The notes under the pieces were generated by a model. The model had not been told where the DNA came from, made no database searches, and saw only the letters and a list, made by a program, of their open reading frames with translations. The position numbers and the translations under genes were made by a program. Positions 20,328 to 31,734 of a DNA stretch of 64,000 bases are shown here, piece after piece; within the stretch, counting starts at the first letter, position 1; each line of letters opens with the position of its first letter. Source of the stretch: Diadophis punctatus similis (taxonomy: Eukaryota; Chordata; Lepidosauria; Squamata; Dipsadidae); assembly GCA_023053685.1 (NCBI GenBank), contig JALIGW010000144.1, forward strand, positions 355,428 to 419,427, written 5' to 3'.

Positions 20328-21137
20328 AGCTCTCTGGTGTTAAATACCAACGGTACATCATCTTATAGAAATTTTATTTTAGATTATAATTTAATGTACA
20401 TTTTATACCCTTCGTCACACATATTTTCCCATTGTTCGGACCAGTTCTGAACGAGCCATGGCTCAGTAGCGAGCTTCGGCCCAGGGGTTTGGGATCCCCT
20501 GCTATAATACCCTATTCTGGCTACTCTGAGTCAATTTTCAGCCACTTACTTTTCTGAAAGGAGAAAACACTGGCTCGTTTCTTTTGTCCTCCTTCATTTT
20601 TAATAAACATTGATTCCTGGTGTTGTTGGGGTTTTGTTTTGTTTTTTGAACAAGACAGATTGGCGAATCATTGATGGGCTGATTTTTTTTTTTAAATATG
20701 CTGGTTTCCAAGCTCTTTTTGTATTCCAAGTAAACATTTGGATGGCGTCTTTGAAGGGAGTATTTTTAAAGCACTGTGGGAGAGTTACATATTGTTTTTT
20801 GAAAGGACGCTAAAAATAAAACACCCATTCTGTTTTAATCCCTCTGTTGGGATGCAACGGCTGCCTTTCTGTCATTGTTTGAACATAGTTTTGTTTGAAT
20901 TCGTTCCTTCTTTCATTTTTTTGGGGTTGTTGTTGTTGGGTGACATGAGACGCAACAGGAAGCTGATAATGCTAAATTTTCTCTCTTCTAGCTAGTTGGT
21001 GTTTTATTGAGACAGCCAATCAAAATAAAGGAAAACTTTGGGATGAAAATTCTGCCCTAAATCTTGGAGAACTTTGGCCTAGGCACCTTGGAAATGTGGC
21101 ATTTGGAGTATGAAGTCATTGCTTCCATGCGTCAAAT
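20328..21137. other. Mostly unassigned; hAT remnant at 20456-20506
   Basis: GACCAGTTCTGAACGAGCC and CCCAGGGGTTTGGGATCCC look like an eroded hAT end. The rest is AT-rich with no coding signal. Confidence 0.45.
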
Positions 21138-21797
21138 GGCAATGGCACTTAGACTTATATACCGCTTCACAGTGATTTACAACCAGAGGTGGGTTGCTGC
21201 CGGAGCTGCCCGGTACGCAGCTCCGGTAGGGAGCGGCGGATTTCGCAACCACTCTGGAGCCCTCTCTGCCGGTCCACCCGGCGCGTCGCCATTTTTTCTT
21301 TTTTTTGGGTGATTTTCGGGCGATTTTGCTTCTGCGCATGCGCAGAAGCAAAATCGCGCTGAAATCTCACGAGGAGACATGCGCGCATGTGAGATTTCGG
21401 GAAGATTTTGCCTCTGCACATGCGCAGAAGCAAAATTGCACCGAAATCTCACGTGCACATCCCCTCGCAAGATTTTGGTGCAATTTTGCTTCCACGCATG
21501 CGCAGAAGCAAAATCGTGGGAGGGGACGCGAGTGCGTAGCGCGTGCGCGCACCCCCAAAGCTTGGAGATGCGCACGCATGGCTCCAGCAGCGAGGTAAGT
21601 GAGCAACCCTCTCTAAGCGGTTTACAGAGTCAGCCTATTGCCCCCAGCAATCTGGGTCCTCATTTTACCAACCTTGGAAGGATGGAAGGCTGAGTTCCAC
21701 CTTGAGCCTGGTGAGATTCGAACTGCCAAATTGCAGGCAGCCGGCAGTCAGCAGAAGTAGCCTGCAGTACTGCACTCTAACCACTGCGCCACCATGG
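21138..21797 (-). mobile_element. Sauria-type SINE split by a MITE
   Basis: 3' part at 21138-21183 (ACTTAGACTTATATACCGC) and body and promoter at 21605-21797 (ending ACCACTGCGCCACCATGG); the MITE 21184-21604 lies between. Confidence 0.88.
21184..21604. mobile_element. MITE with repeated hairpin interior
   Basis: Starts CAGAGGTGGGTTGCTGCC. The interior holds three diverged hairpin modules around CTTCTGCGCATGCGCAGAAG (21331-21350, 21412-21431, 21490-21510) plus CTCACG-type linkers. Target duplication unclear (CAAC only). Related by ends to 1021-1323. Confidence 0.7.
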
Positions 21798-22744
21798 ACT
21801 ACAAAAGCCAATGGATTACAAAAGCAATTCTAATGGATTTAAAGGTTCCACAAAGAGATATCAACAGATGCCAAAAACTCTCCTTGACAGATGTATTTAT
21901 TTAGAATAAAATCAGTTCTGGCCTCGTTTGTTTCTCCAGTGAGATAAATATACGTCATTTCTTGGTGGGTTTTTTACCTTAACCTCTCTACCTCATCCTT
22001 CGTCTCTAGATATCATGGTAGTTTTATTCATACCATTCCTCCTTAAGGGACCAGGAAGTGTAAGATAAAAGAAAGATCTGATCCAATAGAAAAAAAGATA
22101 TTTTAGAAGAGTGATGGCATGGATACTAGTCTCAAGGATATTGGATGGAAGCAGTGATGCTGAACCATCAGTGCATTTAATACCTGGGCAGGTGAGTAGG
22201 AAGATAGCCTGGGGGTTATGGATGCTAAAAATGCTCAAAAATTAAGTAACTGGAAGAAAAGCAGCAGAAAAAAAAAACAAATAAGACATCATCCATGAAC
22301 AATGTGAAGGGTGCAATAAGCTAATTAGACAAACTCTTGATGCATTTACTGACCACGTAAATGTGGTTGCCGAGTAGTTTTACAAGTAAAATAATTAAAA
22401 TCAAAATGTCAGGCAACCTGACCCTGGAGGATAAGCCTCTCAGTGGCTTCTAAAATATTATCTTAGTTGCTTTCATACAATTCCCTTAACTTGAGAAATG
22501 AATTGTTGTCTGAGTTTGTGCAATGCAGTGAACCCCAGACTAATCAAAAGACTGGGTGCCTGAAATTCACTAAGTGCCTGAAAAACCGAACAGTAGTGAC
22601 ATTGAAAATATCTATTTTTTTCTTCTTTTTTGATTCATAAACCTGCAATGCACAAAAGAAAAAAAACTCACTAAAAAGTAATTAAGGAGTGAGAAACAGA
22701 TAATAAATACCTTCATATTTACCATACTTCATAAGTATTGTCGA
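21798..22744. other. Unassigned AT-rich sequence
   Basis: Nothing recognised; no frame above 85 codons. Confidence 0.5.
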
Positions 22745-22747
22745 GAG

Positions 22748-22852
22748 TAGAATGGAATCATAGGGCTGGAATGGACTATGGAAGCCTTCTAGTCCAACCT
22801 CCTGCTTGCAACAGAATATCTTATATCATATTGGACAATGTCTACTGCACTT
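22748..22852 (-). mobile_element. CR1 LINE 3' end, diverged
   Basis: GGAATCATAGGGCTGGAATG, CCTTCTAGTCCAACCTCC, TTGCAACAGAATATC: an older CR1 subfamily than the others here. Confidence 0.75.
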
Positions 22853-22865
22853 AAGATAATCAGGA

Positions 22866-23045
<180 letters not shown>

Positions 23046-23057
23046 TAGTTTATAGAT

Positions 23058-23283
23058 GATAGCAATAGCAATAGCACTTATATACCGCTTCATAGTGCCT
23101 TACAGCCCTCTCTAAGCGGTTTACAGAGTTCAGCATATTGCCCCCAACAATCTGGGTCCTCATTTTACCCACCTCGGAAGGATGGAAGGCTGAGTCAACC
23201 TTGAGCCGGTGAGATTTGAACAGCTGAACTGCTGAACTAGCAGCCTGCAGTGCTGCATTTAACCACTGCGCCACCTCGGCTCT
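23058..23283 (-). mobile_element. Sauria-type SINE
   Basis: AGCAATAGCAATAGCAC tail at left, GACTCAGCCTTCCATCC complement, and GCGCCACCTCGGCTC promoter end at right. Confidence 0.93.
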
Positions 23284-23497
<214 letters not shown>

Positions 23498-23848
23498 CAG
23501 ATAACCCCAAAGGTGCTTTTTTCAAGAGGCAATTGGACATTCTGTTTTTTCTTGGAAGACATTTCTGTCTGTCTATGTCAGGGGTGGGCAAACTATGGCT
23601 CTTTGAGGACCTGTGGACTTCAACTCCCAGAATTCCTGAGCCAGCCATGCATGCATGGCTGGCTCAGGAATTCTGGGAGTTGAAGTCCACAGGTCCTCAA
23701 AGAACCATAGTTTGCCCACCCCTGGTCTATGTCTATGGATGAGAAGCGAAACATCTTCAAAGAAAAACTAGAAAGTCCAGTTGCCTCTTGAAAAAAGCAT
23801 CTTTGGGACAACCATGACCTGGATGGCTGAGAATGTCCATAGACATAG
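23498..23848. mobile_element. Foldback retroelement tail split by a palindromic MITE
   Basis: Arms CTTTTTTCAAGAGGCAATTG (23515 on) and CAGTTGCCTCTTGAAAAAAG (about 23783 on) are complementary; followed by ACAACCATGACCTGGATGGC. The MITE 23579-23724 sits in the loop. Same family as 4723-4889. Confidence 0.7.
23579..23724. mobile_element. Near-perfect 146-bp palindromic hAT-type MITE
   Basis: Ends CAGGGGTGGGCAAACTATGG and complement, perfect 8-bp duplication GTCTATGT (23571-23578, 23725-23732). Arms about 73 bp, meeting at GCATGCATGC, with almost no mismatch. Confidence 0.93.
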
Positions 23849-24698
23849 ACAGACAGATGGACAGACAGACAGATGGACAGACAGAGAGACAGATCCATCC
23901 CTGTCCAGACCATAGGATAGATGTCCATCATTGCCCAGATTATAAAAGATTAAGGAAAAACAAGTCTTACAGCAAAGGCTAGCCCAGCCAAGGCTCCAGT
24001 AGAGGAGAATTCCTCAGCATCTGAACTGTGAACCAATCAGGCCAACATGGGCTAAAACCAGTTTGAGTTTTTTTAAATGAAAGACCAAGTGCTGTTTTAG
24101 CTGCTGGGAATCCTCCCATCCTTTAGGTGTTATGAGCCAAGACTTCGCGGGCTGAACTTTGCTCCTTGTTTTATGAAGATTTGAAAGGCTAATTAGAACC
24201 CAGCCGTGTCGGCAGCCTGGCTTTCAAACTTTGTAGGTATCTACAACAATCAGAGCATTGTTTCTGCCATCCAAATTTGCCAAGCTGAAGTGGGCAAAGC
24301 ATATAGTTTTTCGTGGTTGTGCCATCGCTGTCATTATGACAACCTGGGCAGGCAGCCCAGCCCGTCCTCTTGATACGCTCCCAAAATTGCAGGTATCCAT
24401 TTACAATGGGAAGAGGGTAGTTTGCCAGCAACAGCAGGCTCTAAACCTGAGCCAGTATTCTGATTTCTTTTTCTTAAAAAAAAAAAAGCAACAGAAGCAA
24501 TTTTCCAATGCAAGCTGGAGAGCAGAAAATGCCAAGAAAACCTCCTGCCATGGAAAAAAAGAAAGAAAGAAAAGAAAATCCAGAATTGGATTCATGCGCA
24601 ATGAATGGAAACATCTGGCAGTTTACCAAAATGAAAAACAAACAAAAAATAATAAATTCTATAGGAAAGAAAAAATGAGAAGTGAATAATTACTAAAA
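23849..24698. other. Short CAGA/TGGA array, then unassigned sequence
   Basis: 23846-23895 holds imperfect CAGACAGATGGA units. Beyond that nothing recognised; no intron or exon signal supports a gene. Confidence 0.45.
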
Positions 24699-25182
24699 GA
24701 GGAGGAGGAGGAGAGGGAGAAGGAAGGAAGGAAGGAAGGAAGGAAGGAAGGAGAAAAGGAAAAGGAAAAGGAAAGGGAAGGGAAAGGGGAAGGGGAAGGG
24801 AAGGGAAATGAAAGGAAATAATTGCTCAAGGAAGAGGAGGAGGAGAGGGAGGAGGAGGAATGAAGGGAGGAAGCAAAGGAAAGGAAAGGAAAGGAGAGGA
24901 GAGGAGAGGAGAGGAGAGGAGAGGAAAGGAAAGGAAAGGAAAGGAAAGGAAAGGAAAGGAAAGGAAAGGAAAGGAAAGGAAAGGAAAGGAAAGGAAAGGA
25001 AAGGAAGGGTGGAGAGGGGAAGGGAAGGGAAGGAAGAAAGGAAGGGGAAGAAAGGAAAGGAAGGGGAAGGAAAAGAAAAGAAAGGGGAGGGAGGGATGGG
25101 AAAGGAAAGAAAGGAAAGAAAAGGAAAGGAAAGGAAAGGAAAGGAAAGGAAAGGAAAGGAAAGGAAGAGAGGGAGAAAGAGA
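24699..25182 (+). repeat. Polypurine array (GGAAA/GGGAA/GGAA)n
   Basis: Nearly 480 bp of purine-only pentanucleotide and tetranucleotide units; long frames rich in G, K, E and R are artefacts. Confidence 0.96.
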
Positions 25183-25191
25183 TTATGGGTT

Positions 25192-25985
25192 TGTTTATTT
25201 ATTTATTTTATTTGTCAAAACATGTACAAGATAACAGGTATGGTATAAACATAAACATAAGCAAAGTAGGTATAGGTAAATTTGGACAATAGGACAGTAG
25301 GACAGGGACGGTAGGCACGATGGTGCGCTTCTGCACGCCCCTTACAGACCTCTTAGGAATGGGGTGAGGTCGACTGTAGACAGTCAAAGGTTAAAGTTTT
25401 TGGGGTTTGGGGAAGAAACCACAAAGTCAGGTAGTGAATTCCAGGCATTGATCACTCTGTTGCTGAAGTCGTATTTTCTGCAGTCGAGTTTCAAGTGGTT
25501 TACATTGAGTTAGAATCTATTGTGTGCTCGTGTATTGTTGCGGTTGAAGCTGAAGTATTCATTGACAGGTAGGACATTGTGGCAGTTGATTTTATGAACT
25601 ACATTTAGATCAGATCGAAGGCGACGTAGCTCTAAATTGTCTAATCCCAATATTTCAAGTCTGGTGGAATAAGGTATTCTGTTGCGAGCAGAGGAGTGGA
25701 GGACTCTTCTTGTGAAATATTTCTGGATTCTCTCAATTGTATTAATGTCCGATATGCAGTGCGGGTTCCAGACAGGTGAGCTGTATTCGAGGATTGGTCT
25801 GGAAAATGTTTTGTATGCTCTGGTTAGCAGTGTAATATTGCCAGAGAAGAAGCTACGGAGGATTAGGTTAACAACTCTTAGTGCCTTTTTGGCAATGTTG
25901 TTTACAATGGGCCCTGGCACTTAGGTCATTAGATATGAGTACTCCAAGGTTACGATTAATGTCTCTTAAAAATCTCTTTCAACAC
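25192..25985 (-). mobile_element. CR1/L2/Rex-type LINE 3' end with RT C-terminus
   Basis: Reverse strand. The frame 25510-25920 (136 aa) reads like the end of a non-LTR RT: ARVYKTFSRPILEYSS-like block, WNPHCISDINTIERIQKYF, RLEILGLDNLELRRLRSDL. It is followed by a 3' UTR and an A-rich end near 25195. Endonuclease and RT catalytic core are missing. Other fragments of the same LINE: 9896-10145, 34280-34405 and 34456-35470. Confidence 0.85.
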
Positions 25986-26955
25986 TTTACAGTAGCTTCC
26001 TTCTGCAAATGCACCATTCAGACTGAAAAATGGCTGCCTAGCCTTGGTGAAGTCAGGCGTCCTTCAAGGACATCGTTCCCCATCATGCTCTTAGTTCAAG
26101 GCGTGGAAGCTCTTCCTCCTCCCGCCCCCTTCTCAAAATCCCTGGACCTCTTTTGCTCTTCAGCCACCCTGGATTAGCAAGAAGGTTTATCATCAGCCAT
26201 CTGTCAGGGTTTGTTCCATGGTCCAAGCAGGCAGATCTCAGAGTCACATTGCTAAAGACTCTGGAAGGATTTCTGGTGGGTGTGGGTGCACGCGCATGCG
26301 CATGTGTGTTCATGTGTCTGTTTATATGTCTCTCCGTGTGTCTTACTGAGGTATCTAAATAGGACGGTATTAGTCTAGCATTTGTTTCTGGTTTTTAAAC
26401 TCTGGTTGAAAACGGGACAACGATTCTTCCTCCTTGCTTTCGGAAGGACATTAATAGTCCTTGATTCCTCTGTGTACCAGATTCTTTTTTATTTTTAACG
26501 AACCCAGGGTGGGAGAATGCACAAGTATGTCAAGTTTGATTCCTTACTCTCTTTTTTTCTTGATTGTCCCGTTCTTTTTCACTGTGTGAATGGATCCAAA
26601 GGCACATTTTAACCTGTGAGAAAACTGGGACTTCGTTTCTGGTCGGTGTCACAGAATCGGAGTGGGACTTTTCGTCTCCTACCCTTGGCCGTGCCTCCTT
26701 CTCCACCAGCATTCCTCCCTGGGCGATTCTCCTCTGACTTTTCTCCTCGGCTGACACGCCCCCACCCATTCACCCTGGGCAATGGGCCACGGCCCCTCCG
26801 TCCCACGCACTATGGCACGGCCGATTTGCCAAAGGAGGGTTCATCCTGGGTTTTTCGCCGCCTGGGACAGTTAGCCATCAACCAGTCAGCTAGCTGCCAA
26901 TGCCGGCACCATAAGCCATGGTGCAATCAATCACACATGCATTTTTTGGGATAAT
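25986..26955. other. Unassigned sequence
   Basis: GC-moderate with several 70-110 codon frames but no recognised domain. CGCGCATGCGCATG at 26291. Confidence 0.4.
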
Positions 26956-26959
26956 CATG

Positions 26960-26961
26960 TG

Positions 26962-27026
<65 letters not shown>

Positions 27027-27085
27027 TGTGTGTGTAATCCTACATATATATACAGTATATATATATACAGTATATATATACAGTG

Positions 27086-27158
<73 letters not shown>
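26960..27158 (+). repeat. (GT)n - (TATACAG) - (GT)n microsatellite
   Basis: Two GT tracts flank TATATATACAGTATATATA blocks; abuts the A-rich 3' end of a reverse-strand SINE. Confidence 0.96.
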
Positions 27159-27265
27159 CATTTTTTGCTGATAAATGAAAATAAAGGGAGACTATTATAG
27201 ATCTATTTCGAGCTATTTTGCTCTCGTCAGATAGCCATACCCGTAGTGGGAATTGAACCTTTCAA
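27159..27265 (-). mobile_element. tRNA-derived SINE, second family, 3' part
   Basis: Reverse strand reads GGTTCAATTCCCAC (box B), GGTATGGCTATCTGACGAG, GCTCGAAATAGATCTATAAT, TCTCCCTTTATTTTC. Same family as 13342. The terminal TGTTAC leads into (CA)n. Confidence 0.8.
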
Positions 27266-27295
27266 TATATATATATATATACACACACAGTATAT

Positions 27296-27348
<53 letters not shown>

Positions 27349-27400
27349 TATATGTAACATTTTTTTGCTGATAAATGAAAATAAAGGGAGACTATTATAT

Positions 27401-27448
<48 letters not shown>

Positions 27449-27510
27449 GTGTGTGTATGTATGTATATATATACATATGTATATGTACATACACATACAT
27501 ACATACACAT
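27266..27510. repeat. (ATATAC)n, SINE-tail duplicate and (CA)n
   Basis: AT/CATATA repeats, then a second copy of the SINE tail at 27356-27400 (GCTGATAAATGAAAATAAAG), then CACACA and GTATGTATATATA. Confidence 0.9.
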
Positions 27511-27511
27511 G

Positions 27512-27792
27512 TTAAGTGTATTGCTGCAGTTGTTAAGTTGGTAACACGGTTGTTAAGTGAATCTGGCTTCCCCGTTAACTTTGCTTGTCAGAAGGTCGCA
27601 AAAGGGGATCACATGACCCCGGGACACTGCAACAGTCATAAGTATGAGTCAGTTGCCAAGTGTCTGAATTTTGATCATGTGACCACGGGGATGCTCATAA
27701 GTGGGACAAAAGTTGTAAGTCACTTTTTTTGAGTGCCAATGTAACTTCAAACAGTCACTAAATGAACTGTTGTAAGTGGAGGACTACCTGTA
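27512..27792. mobile_element. Tigger-like MITE, reverse-complement form
   Basis: AACACGGTTGTTAAGTGAATC, TTGCTTGTCAGAAGGTCGC, GATCATGTGACCACGGGGAT, and GGAGGACTACCTGTAG end. Confidence 0.7.
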
Positions 27793-28842
27793 GTAACAAT
27801 TATATACCTGAACCAATAGCATCTGCCAGCGCGGTGGAGTGCAGATATATTTTCCCTTCGTATATGATAGATTGTTTTATTGATTGCCTGTGTGTATTCC
27901 GACAACTTGTATCTTGCTTATCTAATCATAATTCTTGTTATAACCTGATGTTTTATTAATACATGTATGTACCCATGCAAATGCTGTTTTGAATGTGATT
28001 TTTATGCTGACATATTCCTTAGCTCTGTTATGGCTTATGGCCAAAATAAATATTGTATTATCACATTCCTGTTCATAAATTAAAAGCAACATTATTTTGA
28101 TTCTATGGTTTGTATTTTTTTTTAACCTTCCGTACTGTGTGTGGTGTATGTCTCTGCAGGGATAGAGAGCTGGAGAGGTTTATATATTAAACCATTTGAT
28201 GGTTTAATTTTTATTTTTAAGACAGATCTCCTTGAATATTTTGCTTGAAACTAAAGGAAGAGATTTTTATACTACTTTAAATAGTGACACACATTCTAAT
28301 TGAAGCATTGCTGTGTTATTCCTACAATTTGTTATATATCTTTTATTCTTACTGTTTAAAGGCATCTTTTTTCTGAAAATCTTCCTTTTAGAGAAGTTGA
28401 CCTTGCAAATTTCATACCATTTCAAATAAATTTTAAATCTGGGGAGTGTGTGAGAATCAAAAATTCAAGATGGCCTCTATAACCATAGAGTTGAAGTCTT
28501 GTCTGTTTTTACACAAATTATGACAATGTAAAAAGGGGTGGGGCTTGGATCATGTGGTTACAGCTGCCATTTTGAGTTTGCTGTTGTTGTTTTAACCCAT
28601 CCCCTTGGACGCTCTTACTGAAAACCAATAAAGTGAAGTTTTCCTGTTCCAAAAATGCAACTTGGAAGTTTATTTTTTGCCTATGAATGGCTTTGGCTTT
28701 GTTGTAATCTTTGTTGCAGCCATAATTCTGATATTCAGGAAAGAAATGCCATTCTAACATCAAACAAAAAAGATGATTATTCCTCCATTTGATTTCCACA
28801 AAGTGCCCTCAGATTTTACCTTTAGCCATTGTCCAGTGTCCA
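27793..28842. other. Unassigned AT-rich sequence
   Basis: Contains GGCCAAAATAAATATTGTA near 28040, perhaps an old retroelement polyadenylation signal. No coding signal. Confidence 0.45.
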
Positions 28843-28845
28843 ACC

Positions 28846-29153
28846 TTCTCCTCTTCCTTTTTCTTCTTCCTCTTCCTCTTCCTCCTCCTCCTCTTCTTCC
28901 CTTCCTCCTCCTTTTCCTCTTCCTCTTCTTCTTTCTCCTCCTCCTCTTCCCCTTCCTCCTCCTCTTCCTCTTCTTCTCCTTCCTCCTCTTCCTCTTCCAC
29001 TTATTCTTTCTCTTCCTCCTCTTCCCCTTCCTTCTCTTCCTCTTCCTCTTATTCTTTCTCCTCCTCCTCCTCCTCCTCCTCCTCCTCCTCCTCCTCCTCC
29101 TCCTCCTCCTCCTCCTCCTCTTATTTTTTCTCTTCCTCTTTTTCTTCCCCTCT
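28846..29153 (+). repeat. Polypyrimidine (CTT/CTC)n tract
   Basis: About 300 bp of uninterrupted or near-uninterrupted pyrimidine; (TCC)n over 29060-29120. Poly-S/P/L frames are artefacts. Confidence 0.96.
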
Positions 29154-29156
29154 TAA

Positions 29157-29214
29157 ATGATCACCATGACTTATGATAGAAATTGTGGACTCATTAAGCG
29201 AGGACTACCTGTCC
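29157..29214. mobile_element. Tigger-like MITE end
   Basis: ATGACTTATGATAGAAATTG and TAAGCGAGGACTACCTGTC. Confidence 0.55.
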
Positions 29215-29805
29215 CTTTGTAAATTTGCTAGCGTGCCCATGCATGGGTTCCTAAACAAGTTCAAATTAGATCATTGATAAAGTAGAGAAAATCTTCTGAA
29301 TTTTTCCCCAAATCTTTCGTATCAGTAGTCTTAAGAGATATCTGTTCTGGGCAATGAGATAATGTGTTGTGCTCGTGTGTTTTTCCTTTCCCACCATGTT
29401 GCATTTGTGTCTAAATGTATGTCTTGGGTTCTGGGAACCGCACAGTGGGTTCCATTTGCCCTCCTTTGGGTCACATGACCAGGAGGGAGGGGCTAAAGCT
29501 TGATTTAGACTTGTCCAAAACTGCATGTAGCCATTTACGCACAGCTACACCGCAAAGGGGTTGATGGGTAAATATAGATTGCAAGGTGGTTGCAGACTGG
29601 CCAATGTGTACACCTCCCAAATCTCAACAACGTGTTGTGTGGTGATGTGCGTCCTGCATGCTGATTGGTTGCTCCAACTTCCTGCAGGGAATACTTTGTG
29701 GGTTTGAGCGCCCCCTAGTCAGAACATTGACATAAATGTCCTATAAATGTAACAGCTATGCAACCATCTCCAAATGACAGACACATACATTCCCTGATGC
29801 GCTAT
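29215..29805. other. Unassigned; possible LTR remnant
   Basis: TGATTGGTTGCTCC near 29660 and CCTATAAATG near 29740 have the spacing of a CCAAT box and TATA box, but no TG...CA ends or duplication found. Confidence 0.3.
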
Positions 29806-30082
29806 TAGCGGTGAAATCTACTTACATTCCCTACCAGTTCTGAAGCACGCGCTTTGCGCACACGTGCTTTGCATGCGCCACCATCATACGCACTTTTTCA
29901 CTCTCAGCGCATGTGCAGAAGGCTTTGCACATGTGCAGAGCGTTAAAAAATGGAAAATGGCAATGTCTGGGTGGGTGGGCAGAGCCTTGCGCGGTCACCG
30001 CTACAGGTTCGCTGAACCACCGGTGGCCGCTGCTACTGGTACGCCTGAACTGGGCCAAACCAGTAGCATTTCACTCCTAGAT
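29806..30082. mobile_element. Snake MITE (TAGCGGTGAAATC ends)
   Basis: Starts TAGCGGTGAAATCTACTTAC, ends AGCATTTCACTCCTA; interior with CTTTGCGCACACGTGC and CGCATGTGCAGAAGG. Exact ends not fixed. Confidence 0.6.
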
Positions 30083-30170
30083 GCAGAAGTCTAACACAGC
30101 ATTAAGAATGGAAGAATCAGCAAGATTCTGAGCCATTACATAACTGCTTTGTCCATATTGTGGATATTTC

Positions 30171-30171
30171 C

Positions 30172-30256
<85 letters not shown>

Positions 30257-30277
30257 CATCCATCCATCCATCCATCC

Positions 30278-30327
<50 letters not shown>

Positions 30328-30545
30328 ATTTTTTATTTTATTTTTATTTTTTTATTTTTTATTTTTTATTTTTTTATTTTTTTTATTTTCTTTCTTTTCT
30401 TCCTTCCTTCCTTCCTTCCTTCCCTCCTTCATTCCTTCCCTCCCTTCCATCGTTCCATCTTTCTTTCTTTCTTTTTCTTTCTTTCTTTCTTTCTATCTTT
30501 CTTTCTATCTTTCTTTCTTTTGCTCTCTTTCTTTCTTTCTTTCTT

Positions 30546-30609
<64 letters not shown>

Positions 30610-30614
30610 CCCCC
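30171..30614 (+). repeat. Composite array (CTAT)(CCAT)(TTTTA)(CTTC)(CTTT)(CT)
   Basis: Six block types in succession over 440 bp. SIYL- and SLSL-type frames are artefacts. Confidence 0.97.
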
Positions 30615-30974
30615 AGTAAAATCTTACCCACTTTCCATTTTTCTTTTGCTGTCCTCTCTCCTGCAACCAGATTTGCTTCCCTTCAATGTTTGGAGCATTA
30701 ACCTGCTGATGGACAGACAGATGGATATTGTTCTGAGCCTCTTTTGCGTCATTTGCTTCCAACACTCCATAAGGCTGGAAAGAATTAAAAGCGGTACATG
30801 CAGTGAAGAACGCGGGACTGTATATAGGCATATGGCCTTTTTATAAATTCAATCAGAAGGAGTATATGTTTAGATATAACATAGCAACGAAAGAGATTTG
30901 GGTTTCTTTGCCTCCGCATAGAAGTATTCCTCAAAACTCTAGTGGAAGAACATTTGAAAATGAGGAATGGCTGT

Positions 30975-31034
<60 letters not shown>

Positions 31035-31734
31035 TTTTATTCTTTAGTTGTTCTCCAGTCTTCCTCATCCTTGATTCTTCCAGTTCTCCTCCACGAGATT
31101 AAAGAAAACCTTTAAAAAATATATCACTTATTGTTCCTCCTTTCCATTCCTCCTGAATTCTCAGATGTGACCACGCTTCTCTAAATGTAAAACTTGAAAA
31201 ACAACGTGCTGTGTTGTTCCTTTTCTCTTTGGATAGGCTCTGCTCGTTTTTACTGCTCTTTCATCCTGGACTAGTCGGTCTCCAATTGCCGTGTTAGCAC
31301 TTAAGTTTCACTGAAATAATCGTGAGCCCATTGAATGTTCCAGTCAGCTGCAAGATCTCCCATTGTAACTATTCCGGTGGACGAGAAAAACAGAGGCGAA
31401 GCATCAGGGCAGCAGAAACCGGCAGATGGCGGAGGCTTTGCCCTAATAAATACGATCCTGTTTTGCTCACCCGTCCCTCTCCAGGGTGTTATCAAGAGCA
31501 ACAATTAAGGTAACCCAACTGCCACAATCCAGGCATGTAAAAATGTTGCTGTCTCACACTTTTGCCTAACACGGGAGGAATTACGGTAGAAAAGAATCAC
31601 CTCTACCGCCAAGGAATGAAGACTTAGAGAACTGGCAACCGTTTCTCTTCTTCTCTAGAATATTATCGCAGAGTTTATCAGAGACACAATAAATATAATA
31701 TAATTCAATCTGGCTAGAACATCTAAGCCAGTGT
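30615..31734. other. Unassigned; (CA)n at 30979-31029
   Basis: Apart from about 25 CA units nothing is recognised. Confidence 0.5.

Noticed and set aside
24808..25248. G/K/E/R-rich frames resembling charged nuclear proteins
   Set aside because: Encoded by (GGAAA)n polypurine.
26960..27510. Telomere-like or centromere-like repeat
   Set aside because: Only GT, TATAC and CA microsatellites; no TTAGGG runs anywhere in the window.
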